Below are positions 1 through 10,200 of a stretch of DNA of 64,000 nt, in pieces. Numbering within the stretch: position 1 is the stretch's first letter; each line of letters begins with the position of its first letter. This DNA comes from Geomonas sp. Red32. Its GTDB lineage: Bacteria; Desulfobacterota; Desulfuromonadia; Geobacterales; Geobacteraceae. A program made the translations under genes and the position numbers. The stretch covers positions 744,001 through 808,000 of the forward strand of contig NZ_JAKLOY010000001.1 in the NCBI RefSeq assembly GCF_023652955.1. The letters are read 5' to 3'. The notes below the pieces were generated by a model. It was given only the letters and a program-made list of their open reading frames with translations, was not told where the DNA came from and did no database searches.

Positions 1-501
1 CCCGGCCAGGCGCCCCCGCCGGATCATCAGGAAGAAGATGGAGAAGGCGAAGGCGATGATGATGGCCGAGAAGGCGATCTTGTAGAAAATGATGTGGAGC
101 ACCAGCCAGACGCTGCGGAAGGTGGGGGGGAGGCTTTTCATCTCCGGGTTGAAGAAGAGGCCGAGCGCCACCAGGATGAACGACGCGGGGATCACCACCA
201 CCCCGGCGGTCTTCAGCCGCGGATAGGGGATGATGAAGAGCAGGAAGGCCACCAGCAGCACCCAAGCATTGGAGGAGAGGACCTCGAAGCGGTCGATGTA
301 GGGACCGTGCCCCACCATGCGCCACCAGATTCCCAGCCCTATCCCGTGAAGCACGAGCCCCGGGAAGAGCGCCCAAAGCCCACGTTTTGCCATGGCCGGC
401 CGGTCGAAGTACTGGCCGTAGATGAACAGGATGGAAGCTACTACATAGACGATGACGGCACCCCAATGGAATCCCGTAACCAGTGCAAATGAACCTTTCA
501 T
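1..501 (-). CDS. ccsA: Cytochrome c biogenesis protein CcsA/ResC family (3' end beyond window)
   Basis: This is the N-terminal 167 residues of an integral membrane protein that runs off the left edge. The start ATG is preceded by AGGAG at good spacing. Several hydrophobic helices are visible. The segment GHGPYIDRFEVLSSNAW matches the CcsA/CcmC family pattern (W..xGHxP...xE.L...W), and a conserved histidine lies in VWLVLHIIFYK. The family delivers heme across the membrane and, with ResB, attaches it to CxxCH cysteines in System II. The catalytic WWD segment should lie in the missing C-terminal part. It follows a GT2 gene and ResB on the same strand, so it is probably the maturation partner of the ResB at 1309-2643. 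Family is confident; the substrate is inferred. Confidence 0.85.
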   Translation of the reverse strand, partial: MKGSFALVTGFHWGAVIVYVVASILFIYGQYFDRPAMAKRGLWALFPGLVLHGIGLGIWWRMVGHGPYIDRFEVLSSNAWVLLVAFLLFIIPYPRLKTAGVVVIPASFILVALGLFFNPEMKSLPPTFRSVWLVLHIIFYKIAFSAIIIAFAFSIFFLMIRRGRLAG

Positions 502-625
502 AATTCTCCTGAAGAAGAGACAGTATCTGAGCGCGGCATTCAGGCAGGCGCATGCCGGTGGGAAGGCATCGCGTGGCCAGCCACTGTCACGGGGACAGGG
601 TCAGCCGGTACCGTAGCATATGCAC

Positions 626-1312
626 TCAGTTGAATACATTATACTTCACAATGCATCGAAGCGCTGAAACTCCGTCCTTCCAGCCGATCTTCTTACCCTC
701 GCTGTAGGTCCTTCCCGAGTATGAGATACCCACCTCGTAGATTCTGAGCCTGAGCCTCGCCACCTTGGCGGTGAACTCGGGCTCGAAGCCGAAGCGGTTT
801 TCCTTGAGAGTAATCCGGCCGAGAATCTCGCTGCGGAAAGCCTTGTAACAGGTCTCCATGTCGGTCAGGTTCAGGTTGGTGAAGAGGTTGGAGATAAGCG
901 TCAGCAGCGTGTTCCCCACCATGTGCCAGAAATAGAGCACCCGGCGGTAATCGCCGGTCACGAAGCGGGAGCCGAAGACCACGTCGGCCTTCCCCTCCAG
1001 GATCGGCTGCAGCAGCTTGCGATACTGGCGCGGGTCGTACTCGAGGTCGCCATCCTGCACGAGGACCACGTCTCCCGTGACCATGGCGAACCCGGTCCTA
1101 AGCGCCGCCCCCTTGCCGAGGTTACGGGGGTGATAGGCGACCCGGAGATCGTCCCCAGCGGCCGCTTCCAGAAGCTCTCTGGTGCCGTCGGTGGAGCAGT
1201 CGTCCACCACCACGATCTCCTTGGGGATCTCCACCGCCCGGACCAGCTCGATGAGCTTCAGGATGGTCTCCCGCTCGTTGTAGACCGGTATCACCACCGA
1301 CAAGAGCCTCAC
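626..1312 (-). CDS. Glycosyltransferase family 2, dolichyl-phosphate mannose synthase-like
   Basis: A 228-residue GT-A enzyme. The start is GTG in a GTGA overlap with the ResB stop, and the protein then reads directly into the family N-terminus ([11 protein letters not shown]). Motifs seen are [10 protein letters not shown] (nucleotide binding), the DxD-like QDGDLEYDP, and the acceptor region [13 protein letters not shown]. No C-terminal membrane helices are present, so it resembles soluble DPM1-type synthases, which make polyprenyl-phosphate hexose from NDP-hexose. Two GT-C membrane glycosyltransferases that use such lipid donors lie nearby (2717-4066 and 5461-7035), so it plausibly supplies their donor. 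The sugar cannot be read from sequence. Confidence 0.85.
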   Translation of the reverse strand: MRLLSVVIPVYNERETILKLIELVRAVEIPKEIVVVDDCSTDGTRELLEAAAGDDLRVAYHPRNLGKGAALRTGFAMVTGDVVLVQDGDLEYDPRQYRKLLQPILEGKADVVFGSRFVTGDYRRVLYFWHMVGNTLLTLISNLFTNLNLTDMETCYKAFRSEILGRITLKENRFGFEPEFTAKVARLRLRIYEVGISYSGRTYSEGKKIGWKDGVSALRCIVKYNVFN

Positions 1313-2643
1313 CCGCCCTCCTCGCCGGCCGGCAGGGAGGGAGCCAGGGCGGCCACCAGCTCGTCGAACTCGTCGCGGTAGAGTTCGGCGAAGCGGCGCA
1401 CCACCTGCTGCATCACGACCCGTCCCCCCTCCTCCCGTACCAGGACCTCGCGGGGGACCAGACAGTAGGCGCAGAGGACCCCGGCCAGGATGACGGCGAA
1501 GCCTGCGAAGATCCCGGTCAGGCCGCGGCTGCCGTCGAGCAGGATGTCGGTCCACCAGGCGTCCCGCGCCCAGCGCACCATGAGCGGGCCGACGCTCCCC
1601 ATCTCCCCGCGGCGCAGGGTGGTCTCGCCGAGAAGGTCGCTCCCCCGGTAGACCCGGAGGGTGAGGAGGGGATCGGCCAGGTTGACGCTCTTTTGGGAGG
1701 CGTCGGCCAGGTACTTGGCCTTCAGGACGAGCCCCTCCTTGAGGGTGGCCTCGCCGTAGGCCGCCCGGTTACGCGCCGGGGGATAGGGGAGAAAGAGCCG
1801 TTCCAGGGAGAGCCCCCCCTGCGGAGAGATGATCTCGAGGTCGAAGGTTCTCCCGAACACGGTCCCCTGGTAGACCAGGAAGGGGCCGTAGTGGGACTTG
1901 TCGCTGGTGGCCACCGCCACCCGTTCGGGGGGATCGGAGGGGCGCCGGCTGAAGGCGAGCTCGGAGGCGAGGGTCGCCAGCCGGTCGTTGGGCCAGAAAG
2001 CGGGCTCCAGCTTGGCCAGGGTCACCGCCGCGGGGAGCTCCTGCCTGAACTGCAGGGCGCCCAGCACCTCGCTGGCGGTCTCCGGCGTGAAGGCGGTTTT
2101 CTCGCCGCCGACCAAGCGGATGAAGACACGGTGCTGGGTCACCACGTAGACCAGGGAGAAGAGCACCACGATCACGAGCCCAAGGTGGAGGAGGAAGTTC
2201 CCCCAGTACCCGAGCCGGTACTTCACGAAGCGATGGACGGGTCCGCTGCTGGCGGTGAGCCGGTATCCCCCCTTCTCCAGGACTTCGGCGACCGCCGCCA
2301 AGGGGGCCTCGACCGCCGGGCCATCGGGAACGGCATCGGCACGGGGAGGACGCCGGGCGGCTCCCCGCACCGCCGCGAGCTGGTTCCAGGTCGATACCAT
2401 GAGCGAGAGGGAGAAGAGGGCGACCACCACCAGGAACCAGCTGCTCCCCACCACGTTGTCGATCCCGAGCCACTCCACCACGCTCCGGAGCTGCCCGGGG
2501 AGGGCGGCCACCCAGCCGGGGACCTTCCCGCCGCTGGTGCCGCGCTGGGGGACCAGCAGGGCCACCAGGAGCGCCGCCGTGATCAGCGACAAAAGCGCGA
2601 TCACGGTCGAGCGGGAGGTGAGTTTTTTGGCTAATGCGTTCAT
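1309..2643 (-). CDS. resB: Cytochrome c biogenesis protein ResB
   Basis: A 444-residue ResB-family membrane protein. Helices are visible near residues 13-30 ([20 protein letters not shown]), 62-85 ([20 protein letters not shown]) and about 150-170, followed by a large extracytoplasmic domain and a last helix near 380-402. This is the usual ResB layout. ResB works with CcsA/ResC to reduce and ligate heme to apocytochromes outside the membrane. Its stop overlaps the GTG start of the GT2 gene, so the two are translationally coupled. The start ATG has an AAGGA ribosome site. A second, shorter ResB is encoded at 56070-56753, so this locus appears to have its own maturation set, presumably for the large cytochromes upstream. 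Confidence 0.88.
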   Translation of the reverse strand: MNALAKKLTSRSTVIALLSLITAALLVALLVPQRGTSGGKVPGWVAALPGQLRSVVEWLGIDNVVGSSWFLVVVALFSLSLMVSTWNQLAAVRGAARRPPRADAVPDGPAVEAPLAAVAEVLEKGGYRLTASSGPVHRFVKYRLGYWGNFLLHLGLVIVVLFSLVYVVTQHRVFIRLVGGEKTAFTPETASEVLGALQFRQELPAAVTLAKLEPAFWPNDRLATLASELAFSRRPSDPPERVAVATSDKSHYGPFLVYQGTVFGRTFDLEIISPQGGLSLERLFLPYPPARNRAAYGEATLKEGLVLKAKYLADASQKSVNLADPLLTLRVYRGSDLLGETTLRRGEMGSVGPLMVRWARDAWWTDILLDGSRGLTGIFAGFAVILAGVLCAYCLVPREVLVREEGGRVVMQQVVRRFAELYRDEFDELVAALAPSLPAGEEGG

Positions 2644-2680
2644 CTATCCTTCCGGTTGGTGCCGATCTTCGGTTGCAGGT

Positions 2681-2703
2681 CCCTCCCCCTTCAAAGGGGA
2701 GGG
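2681..2703. repeat. Family B palindrome (CCCTCCCC...GGGGAGGG)
   Basis: A short intergenic palindrome with arms CCCTCCCC and GGGGAGGG, between ResB and the GT39-like gene. It is related to copies at 21961, 27812, 49427, 49541, 50169 and 52266, but lacks their GTGAGGATGGGG tail. Confidence 0.6.
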
Positions 2704-2716
2704 AAAGTATTGGGAG

Positions 2717-4066
2717 CTATTTGGTGCCGTGACTGCCGCCGGCGGGGGGAGCTACCCCCGAGCCTCGCTCTTTGAGCTGGGTCAGGTAGCGGTCCACCGT
2801 GTATTTCCTCAGACCCGGAATCGCTTTCCCCTTCCCCACCGCCAAAAGGTAGAGGGGGGCCGCCACCAGGACCACCAGGGCCAGGTATCCCGCCAGCAGG
2901 GCTTTCCCCCGCGCACTCCCCGCGGTGAGGGAGACCATCCACCAGGCAACCGCGATCAGCGCGTACGGGAGGACCGACAGCGAGGTGTTCATCCAGATCG
3001 GACGGGTGGAGAGCGCCAGGGGGAGATAGGAGACCAGAAAGATCCCGGTGAGGTAGAGGGTCCCCTCGTCGCGGGTGCGAATCCCCCGGATGAGGAGGGC
3101 CGCCACCGCGGGGAGCACCAGGAACCAGACCAGGGGGTTGGCGTACCCCAAAACGACCGTGATGGCGGCCTCTTCCGGATCGGCAGGGGCGCCGGGACGT
3201 TCCAGGAGGTCCATGTTGACGAAGGGATCGACGAAGACCGAAGGCGCCACGAACCAGCGCCAGGCGCGGTGGTCATGGTCGTCCCACGGCTTGGGACGGT
3301 AGCCGGTGTGCTGTGAGGTCTCCAGGAACATGCTCCGCTGCAGCTCCCCCCACTCGGAAAGCGAATACCCCCGTCCTAACCAGGGGAGAAAGGTCAGGAG
3401 ATACACCAAAGCGGGGAGCACCACGAGGAGCACCGACAGCCGGAAGTATCCCCCGAGCGGCGAGCCACCCTCCCGCCGCCGCTCCCTCAGGTGGGCAACG
3501 GCCAAAAGGACGAGCGTGGCGAAGAGCGGGAACGCGACGCTCCACTTGGAGGCGAGCCCCAGCCCGAAGAAGGCGCCGGCCGCCACCAGCCAGAGATGGT
3601 TCCCCGACTCCCGGAACCTGAGGGCAAGGTAGATCCCGGCCAGCGGGAAGAAGGCGAGGTAGATGTCGTTGATCCCCTGCCGGGAGAAATCCACCACCAG
3701 GGCGTCGATCGCCCAGAGGAAGGCCGCCACCAGGGCCACCGTCCGCTGCTTCGACAGGCGGAAGGCGATCATCCCCACGAGCGGCGTGCAGAGGGTCCCC
3801 ATGAGGACGCTCACCCCCTTGGCGCCCACAACCCCGGTTCCGAAGAGGCGCAGGGCCCAGTAAACGAGGATGTTCCGCAGGCAGGGGTGGTTCCACATGG
3901 TGGGGCCGAGCTGCCCGGACTCCATGTAGTTGATGGCCGAGATGGCGACGCTGAAGTCGTCGCCGGAGACCGGCTGGCTCCCGAGCTGCACGGTGTTAAG
4001 CAGGAGCGACAGCAGGGTCAGGAGGGAAAGCCCCAAGGCGAGCGGGAAGGTGCCGTAGCGTCTCAT
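2717..4066 (-). CDS. GT-C membrane glycosyltransferase, PMT/GT39 (ArnT-like) family
   Basis: A 449-residue polytopic membrane protein. The first helix (residues 8-27) is followed by an extracytoplasmic loop with SGDD (D36, D37), the acidic pair typical of GT-C enzymes, and MWNHP at 58-61. About ten further helices follow. Such enzymes move a hexose or pentose from a polyprenyl-phosphate carrier to protein Ser/Thr or to a lipid, outside the membrane. It overlaps the preceding gene by ATGA, so it belongs to a tight operon. Neighbours are a DPM-synthase-like GT2, a TMTC-like enzyme and Ser/Thr-rich cytochromes, which suggests protein O-glycosylation. Family is fairly sure; acceptor and sugar are unknown. 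Confidence 0.8.
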   Translation of the reverse strand: MRRYGTFPLALGLSLLTLLSLLLNTVQLGSQPVSGDDFSVAISAINYMESGQLGPTMWNHPCLRNILVYWALRLFGTGVVGAKGVSVLMGTLCTPLVGMIAFRLSKQRTVALVAAFLWAIDALVVDFSRQGINDIYLAFFPLAGIYLALRFRESGNHLWLVAAGAFFGLGLASKWSVAFPLFATLVLLAVAHLRERRREGGSPLGGYFRLSVLLVVLPALVYLLTFLPWLGRGYSLSEWGELQRSMFLETSQHTGYRPKPWDDHDHRAWRWFVAPSVFVDPFVNMDLLERPGAPADPEEAAITVVLGYANPLVWFLVLPAVAALLIRGIRTRDEGTLYLTGIFLVSYLPLALSTRPIWMNTSLSVLPYALIAVAWWMVSLTAGSARGKALLAGYLALVVLVAAPLYLLAVGKGKAIPGLRKYTVDRYLTQLKERGSGVAPPAGGSHGTK

Positions 4067-4824
4067 GGCGTTCCTCCCATCGTTTTGTCCCCTCCCCCCT
4101 GGAAACCGGCCAGACGGGCAAACCTCTCCAGGCGCTCGGCCTCGCGTGCGGTAGCCGTCCCACCCTCCTCGCGGCAGAGGATCACCAGGTCGCTGCGGAC
4201 ACCGGCCGCCGACAGCTGGCGGTAGAGGGTGTCGGGATCGCCCTTGACGAAGTAGGAGGCGCCGACGTAGAGGAGCACCGGCTCGGAAGGGGGCGCGAGA
4301 AGCGACGCGGTGGTGAACCAGCGGGGATACCCCTCGCGCGGCAGGTAGACCCCGCGGCTGTCCACCCGGCCATCCTTGGAGGTGCGGGCGGCTTCCCGCT
4401 GGCGGGCCAGTTCCTCCTCGGGGAGGACCGCCACGATGCCGCGGGCGATGCCGTCCAGCGCGGCGACGTAGAGGAAGGTGGTGGAATCGAGTGCCTCGGC
4501 CTCGAAGCGGCGGGCGGTGTTGTAGAGCCTCAGCGGGTAATCCCGGTACAGCTCCTCGGAGAGCCGCTCACCCGGGACGAAGCTCGGCCAGCGGCCGGAT
4601 ACGTAGAGGACCAGGCGCCCCCGGCATCGCGCATCCTTCCAGACCGCCACCGCCTCTTCGGGGCGGCCGGTCAGCCGGATAGCCGCCTGCGGAGAGCCGA
4701 GCGGTCCATAGGCTCCCCAGCTGCGGCGCGACTTTCCGTAGCGGTCGAGGGCGAAAAGGGCTGACACGGCGAGAAGGAGAAGAATGATGGTGGCGATGAG
4801 GCTGGATCTGCTCGAAAGGGACAT
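4063..4824 (-). CDS. Membrane-anchored protein of unknown function
   Basis: 253 residues with one hydrophobic N-terminal segment (about 9-26, SLIATIILLLLAVSALFAL) and a soluble remainder, probably extracytoplasmic. No family is recognised. The strand/helix pattern LVLYVSGRW, LYVAALDG and LLYVGASYFV suggests an alpha/beta fold. ATG with AAGGAAACG upstream is a clear start. The stop overlaps the start of the GT39-like enzyme (ATGA), so the two are co-translated, and it may be an accessory protein of that glycosyltransferase. That role is inferred from context only. Confidence 0.6.
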   Translation of the reverse strand: MSLSSRSSLIATIILLLLAVSALFALDRYGKSRRSWGAYGPLGSPQAAIRLTGRPEEAVAVWKDARCRGRLVLYVSGRWPSFVPGERLSEELYRDYPLRLYNTARRFEAEALDSTTFLYVAALDGIARGIVAVLPEEELARQREAARTSKDGRVDSRGVYLPREGYPRWFTTASLLAPPSEPVLLYVGASYFVKGDPDTLYRQLSAAGVRSDLVILCREEGGTATAREAERLERFARLAGFQGGGDKTMGGTP

Positions 4825-4870
4825 CGTTTCCTTGCCGGTGGGGAAGCGGGAGGGTTCCCCACCCTCCCGG

Positions 4871-5443
4871 TCACCGCTTGTTGAGGATCTGGTTCCAGGA
4901 AGGGACCTCCTTGCGGTCCTCCCCGGTGGCGTCGATGGCGGTGATCATCCAGCTGCCGTTGCGGTTCTCCAACTGGTACTGGACCTGGTAGAGGTAGTTC
5001 TTCACCTCCTGTTTCATCTTGCCGCTCTGGAAATCGACGAAGGCGAAGTCCCAGATCTCGCGGGTGGTCACCCGGGCCTTCGAGGGGGTGGAGATGCCGG
5101 TCTCGACGAAGGTGATCTTCTTGAGCTCGGAGACCATCCGGGTCTTCCCCTCCCCAAGGGCGGCCATGTGGTAGTAAACCTTCTGGGCCTGTTCGGGATC
5201 GGCCACTTCCTGGAGCCGGGTCACGTCTCCCTTCTTGTATCCCTCGCTGAGCAGTTGGTTGTACCGGACGATCTGGTCATGGACCGCAGTGGCGGGGTCA
5301 GCCGCACTCTGAGCGGGGCGCGATGCCGGTGCAGGCTGTTTCTCCGTGCCGGTACCCTTGCACCCTGAGAGAGTACCAAGAGCGGCTGTAAGTATAACAA
5401 GAATTGCTGTAACTGTTCTTTTCATCACAATATTCTTTACCAC
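4871..5443 (-). CDS. Predicted lipoprotein of unknown function
   Basis: A 190-residue protein with a type II signal peptide. A charged N-terminus is followed by a hydrophobic stretch and the lipobox LSGC, with the lipidated Cys at residue 28 (22 if counted from the internal ATG at 5425). I chose the GTG at 5443 because AGGAG lies 6 nt upstream of it, while the ATG at 5425 has no close ribosome site. After an Ala/Pro/Thr linker comes a domain of about 120 residues, with strands such as KARVTTREIWDFAFVDF and YLYQVQYQLENRNGSWMITAID, that resembles the cone-shaped NTF2-like fold. It lies 17 nt downstream of the TMTC-like gene. Function unknown. Confidence 0.65.
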   Translation of the reverse strand: MVKNIVMKRTVTAILVILTAALGTLSGCKGTGTEKQPAPASRPAQSAADPATAVHDQIVRYNQLLSEGYKKGDVTRLQEVADPEQAQKVYYHMAALGEGKTRMVSELKKITFVETGISTPSKARVTTREIWDFAFVDFQSGKMKQEVKNYLYQVQYQLENRNGSWMITAIDATGEDRKEVPSWNQILNKR

Positions 5444-5460
5444 AATTGGCTCCTGCAAAA

Positions 5461-7035
5461 CTAGTTCTGTTTTGTTCCCCGCAAGGCAGCGGCGAGGCCC
5501 GCGGCGTACTCCTGCTCGGGCCGAGGTGCGAGCTCGATCGCCCGCCTGTAGTCGGAGGCCGCCTCGGGAAAGCGCCCGAGCTGCAGGTAGGCGTTCCCCC
5601 TCAGGCCGTAGATGCGGTGGATGTTCCTGAACCCCTTGGCGCGGGCGATCTCCAAGGAGGTGGTCAGGTCGGGGAGCGCCTTGGCGTAGGCCCCCTCGTT
5701 CACGTACTGCTGCCCCCGCTCGAAATAGGCCCGCCCGGACTCGTTGGGGGCGACCTCGACGACCCGGCTCCAGAGGGTCTCGGTGGAGCGCCAGAAGCCG
5801 ATCTGCCGCCAGGTGACCGCCCCCTGCGCGACCAGGGCCAGCGCGGCCAGCCCGGCCAGGAGGTTGCGTACCCCCCTCCCCTCGCAAAGTGCCACTCCCC
5901 GGGTGATCGCCACCGAAGAGGCCGCCACCGGCCCGAGCAGGGGAAGGTAGGTGAAGCGGTCGGCCATCGCCTGGGGACCCGACTGGGAGAAGCCGAGCAC
6001 CGGGAAAAGGGTCGCCAGGAAGAACAGCCATGCCGCGGAAAAGAGCCTCGCCCGCCCGGCCGCCCACCCCCAGCCGGCCGCCGCGGTGAGGGAAACCACC
6101 AGCAAGAGCGGGAGGAGATAGGCGGGGTCCGCCGACGAGATGGTGTTCCCCGGGTGGACGTGGAAGGGGATCAGCCGGGAGGGCCAAGCCAGTTTCCACA
6201 GGTAATAGGCGCCAGCCCGCCCCGCCACCAGCACGCGGGTCAGCGGGGAGGCGAATTCAAAGGACTGCATGGTCCCCGCCTGGGCGGCCACGGTCAGCAC
6301 CCCTACCGCGAGGCTCGCGAGGAAGAAGGGGATCTTTTCGACGAGCGCAGCTGCCACCTTCCCCTTGCCGAGCCGGTCGAGCGGGTACCGGTCCAAGAGG
6401 AGCAGGACCAGGGGGAGGGTGACCGTCATCGACTTGGCCATGAGCGACAGGACGAAGAGGATGAAACTCCCCCAGTACCGGCGGTCGCCATACCAGCGGC
6501 GCCCGCTCCCGTCCCCCCCGGCGTACCTCAGGTAGCAGAGGAGCGAGGCCAGGGCGAAGAAACCGTTGAGGACGTCCTTACGTTCGGTGACCCACGCCAC
6601 GGACTCGACGTGGAGCGGGGCCACCGCAAACCAGGCACCGGCCAGCATCCCCACCGCCAGCGGCGAGACCTCCCTCCCCGCCCCCGAGGCCCGGGCGGCC
6701 TCCACCAGACGCACCGCCAGCTGGGCGGCGAGGGCCGAGTTGGCTGCGTGGAAAAGGACGTTGGTGAGGTGGTAGCCGAGCGGGTTGAGCCCCCAGAGCG
6801 CATGGTCGAGGGCCAGCGAGAGCCAGGTCAGGGGGATCCAGAGCTCGGCGTGGAAAGAGAGGAAGGCGAACCGGAGAAGCCCGCTCCCCCCCTGGGCGAT
6901 CCCCGGGTTATTGACCACGTAGAAGTAGTCGTCCAGGTTGACGAAGCCGTTGCCCAGCGCAGGGAGGTAGAGAAGGAGGGTCCCGAGGACGATGGCGGCC
7001 AGGCCGAGAGGGAGCTTTCGATCGTGGTTGTTCAT
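5461..7035 (-). CDS. TMTC-like GT-C membrane glycosyltransferase with C-terminal TPRs
   Basis: A 524-residue polytopic protein. The first luminal-type loop carries NLDDYFYVVNNP (D35, D36). Next come PLGYHLTNVLFH (H89, H96) and PLHVESVAWVTERKDVL, closely matching the conserved PxHxExV...xRxDxL region of TMTC proteins, then ADRFTYLP. About ten helices precede a soluble tail (about 440-510) with two to three TPR-like units (GRAYFERGQQYVNEGAYAKAL, IYGLRGNAYLQLGRFPEAA). Human TMTC1-4 share this plan and O-mannosylate cadherin domains. The bacterial relatives are mostly uncharacterised. It lies directly downstream of two Ser/Thr-rich cytochromes, so these are candidate acceptors (inference). Confidence 0.75.
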   Translation of the reverse strand: MNNHDRKLPLGLAAIVLGTLLLYLPALGNGFVNLDDYFYVVNNPGIAQGGSGLLRFAFLSFHAELWIPLTWLSLALDHALWGLNPLGYHLTNVLFHAANSALAAQLAVRLVEAARASGAGREVSPLAVGMLAGAWFAVAPLHVESVAWVTERKDVLNGFFALASLLCYLRYAGGDGSGRRWYGDRRYWGSFILFVLSLMAKSMTVTLPLVLLLLDRYPLDRLGKGKVAAALVEKIPFFLASLAVGVLTVAAQAGTMQSFEFASPLTRVLVAGRAGAYYLWKLAWPSRLIPFHVHPGNTISSADPAYLLPLLLVVSLTAAAGWGWAAGRARLFSAAWLFFLATLFPVLGFSQSGPQAMADRFTYLPLLGPVAASSVAITRGVALCEGRGVRNLLAGLAALALVAQGAVTWRQIGFWRSTETLWSRVVEVAPNESGRAYFERGQQYVNEGAYAKALPDLTTSLEIARAKGFRNIHRIYGLRGNAYLQLGRFPEAASDYRRAIELAPRPEQEYAAGLAAALRGTKQN

Positions 7036-7169
7036 CCGCTTCCGGGGCCGGGTCGCTGTCTTCCGGCCAGTGTTACGTCCAAGAGTAAGGCCGGGCCGCT
7101 ATTCGCCGGCCGGGCTGTCATCAAGAAAACAGGTCCGGTCGCTTTCCGCGGCCTGCCGTTAAAGAGCAA

Positions 7170-7195
7170 GGCCGGGGAGGATATCCCCCCCGGCC
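7170..7195 (-). terminator. Strong GC hairpin downstream of the IPT cytochrome gene
   Basis: Arms GGCCGGGG / CCCCGGCC enclose an inner GGATATCC palindrome, 28 nt past the cytochrome stop. No long T run follows on the minus strand (only TTGCTCTTT). A weaker hairpin with arms GGCCG/CGGCC lies at 7094-7111. This may attenuate rather than end transcription into the TMTC-like gene. Confidence 0.45.
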
Positions 7196-7222
7196 ATTTT
7201 CGCTCGAGGTTGCCGACGCCTG

Positions 7223-10200
7223 CTACCAGGCGTCGGTACCGCCGGAGTGCTCGGTGGTGCTGGAGCACTTGAAGTTGCCGCTCGGGCTGCCGGCGCCTTT
7301 GCCGGTGATGGTCGTCAAAGTGACCGAGTCGGCAGCACCGGAGGCCTTGTACCGGGCCGGCGCGTTGGCGGTCTTCAGCAGACGCGGGATCTTCCCGCCA
7401 TGCGGAACGCGGAGGTGGCAGTTGACGCAGGCCGGGATGTTGGCGTTGTTGTAGTGGGTGCCGGTGGTAACCCCGCTCGCGGTATGGAACGGGTTGGTAC
7501 CGGTCACCTGGTGGCAGTTGAGGCAGAAGAGACCGTCCTTGGTCCCGGCGCCGGTGTTGTAGGACGCCAGCCGGAAATAGGTGCCGGTGGAAGCGCCGTT
7601 ACTGGCCGCCGAGGTGTACGGCCACGCCTTGTTGGTTCCGGCCAGCATCCACTTGACCGAGGAGCCGTGCGGCCCTTTGGAGGCGGTGGAATCGGTTGCG
7701 TGGCAGTCGGAGCAGGTCATTACCATCCCCGGGGTCCATCCCCCCTGCAGCCTGGTGGAGAGGAGCTGGCTGGCAGCGGCCAGCGGGGTCCCGACCGGGT
7801 GGCGGGAGGAGTTGTTCGGGTTGAACTCCAGGGCCAGGTTGGTGAGCGAGCCGGAACCGGTGTAGCCGGAGTTGTTCACCGCCGGGCTCGTGCCGGTGCC
7901 GGTCGCGCCGTGGCACTTGAAGCAGACCTGGTACTCGGCGGTCACCTGGTTGGAGGCGAGGGAGGTCGAGGCGGAGGCGCCCCCCCAGGAAGTGATCGAC
8001 CAGGACATGTCGATGCCGGTGGCGTTGGAGATGTTGTTGGCTACCGCAGGGGAACCGGCGATATGGGATCCGGCCCTCAGGGAGTGGAGGCTGTCGGTGG
8101 CGTTACTCTCGTCGCCGTGGCAGTCGAAGCACCTGGGGGTCACATGTTTGTAGGCGAGGCGGAACTCGCCGGAGATGTTCTTGAACGACTTGTTCGGATC
8201 GGTCGAGGTCGACTTGTGGCAGGTGAAGCAGTAGTTGTTCGGGTTGGTCACGTCGAACGCCTTGTCCTGGAGGACGTGGTTCTGTCCGGAGGCGTGGCCG
8301 TTGTACCGCGGATTGGTGGTGCTTCCGTCGATGCCCTTGGAGTTCCCGTGGCAGTTGAAGCACTGCATCTTGGTGGCGTGGGCGCCGTTGGACGCCGGCC
8401 AGTACTGGTTGATGTTGGTCGGCGCCTTGTAGTCGCCCGAGGCGGTGAAGGGAGCCAAGGCGAGGACGCCCATGCCGGTGGCGCCGTCGGCGTCGTGGCA
8501 GGAGAGGCAGGCCCCGGCGGTGGCGGCGGCGGTGGCGCTGGTGCCGTCGTAGACCACCGAAGCGCCGGTGTCGGCGTTCTTCAGAGCCACACTCACGCCG
8601 TCGGAGAAGTCCTGGTGGCGGGTGGCGTCATGGCAGGCGGTGCAGGTCTTGGAGCTCAGGTCGGCCAGATTGCCGTGACCGGACATGTTGGTGAAGAAGT
8701 CGCCGCCGTTGCCAACCACCTGGCGGCGGTAGCCGCCTGCCCCCTGCGGAGTGCTGTGGCAGGTCTTGCAGGAGGGGATGAAGCCCTCGTCGTGGCTGTG
8801 GCAGACGGTGCAGTCGGTGGTGCCGTTGTGGCTGGCCGACGGGTTGTTGTACCGGTGGTGGCCGGTCCTCGAGTGGCAGGCCTCGCAGACGTTGGTGGAG
8901 ACCGCGTGGGCACTGTCGTTACCGAGATCGGTGGAGGGGTTCAGGTAATTGACCACCAGCGCATTGGAGCCGGAGGAGCTCCAGTTCTCCAGGGACGGGG
9001 TGGTGATGGTTTCGGCGACCATCTTGATGTTGCCCGTGTTCTTGTTGTGGCAGGTGACGCAGGTGAAGGCGCCGTACTTGCCCCCCTCGATCCCCCACCC
9101 CTGGGCCCACTTGGTGGAGTAGGTGTTCTGGCTGTTGTGGATCAGCTTGTTGGCCCGGGTCGGCTGGGTCACCGAAATCGGGTTGGTCCCCACGACGCCG
9201 TCGGGATCGCTGTAGGTGACCTGGATGTAGTAGAGCTTGCCGGTGCCGTTGGCGCCGCCGGCCAGATTGCTGAGGGTGGCGGAGTAGAACCCGCTCCCCT
9301 TGAGGGCGGTGATGCTCCCCAGTTCGAGGCTCGGGGTGGCGCCGTAGGCGATGGTGCAGGAGCCGTCGTTGTCCCCGTCGCCCGTGTAGGAGATCACCAT
9401 CGAGATGGAGTTGGTGGTGATCTGGGTGAAGGAGACGGCGCCGGAAACCGTCCTCGCGTTGAGAACGGTGGAGAGCGATCCGCCGGTGATCTTGCCGCCG
9501 TCGGGGTTGGTGATGGTCAGGGTCTGGGCTCCGACCGCCGCGCTGAGACCGGCGCTCACGTTGGCGGTGAGCTGGGTGGCGCTCACGTAGGTGACCGAGT
9601 TGAGGGTGATCCCGCTGCCGTTCAGCTGCACCGTGGCGCCGTTTTGGAAGTTGGTGCCGTTGATGGTGACGTCGACGTTCTGGTCGCCCTGGTGGACGGA
9701 GGCCGGGGAAAGCGAGGCGATGCCCGGGCCGGCGGTCACGGCGAGGATGCCGGTGCCGGTGCCCGAGTAGCTTCCGACGGTGACGGTGACGTCACGGCTG
9801 CCGACGGTAGCGGCCGGGGAGACGGTGAGGTTGACCGTGAGGTGGTTGGCATCGACGTAGGTCACCCCGTTGACGGTGACGCCGGTCCCGGACACCGCCA
9901 CGGTGGCAGCCGCGGTGAAGCCCTGACCGGTGATGCTGACGCTGGTGGTCTCCCCTTGGGCGACCGCCTGGTCGGCGGAAAAGACGGCGACCGGGGTGAC
10001 GGTGAAGACCGAGTTGACGCTGCGGGTGCCGCCGTCGGGGTTGGTGATGGCCACCGATCCGGCGCCGGAAGTCGCGTTGGACGCGATGCTGATGTTGGCC
10101 TTCACCTGGGTGGCGCTCAGGTAGGTGGTACTGTTCACGGTGATGCCGGTGTTGGCGAAGGTGGCCACCGCGCCGGTCTGGAAGTTGGAGCCGGTCAGGG

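Noticed and set aside
7032-7268. Possible 78-codon gene between the IPT cytochrome and the TMTC-like gene
   Set aside because: It overlaps the cytochrome end and the hairpin region, lacks a ribosome site, and its translation is Arg/Pro-rich without family features.
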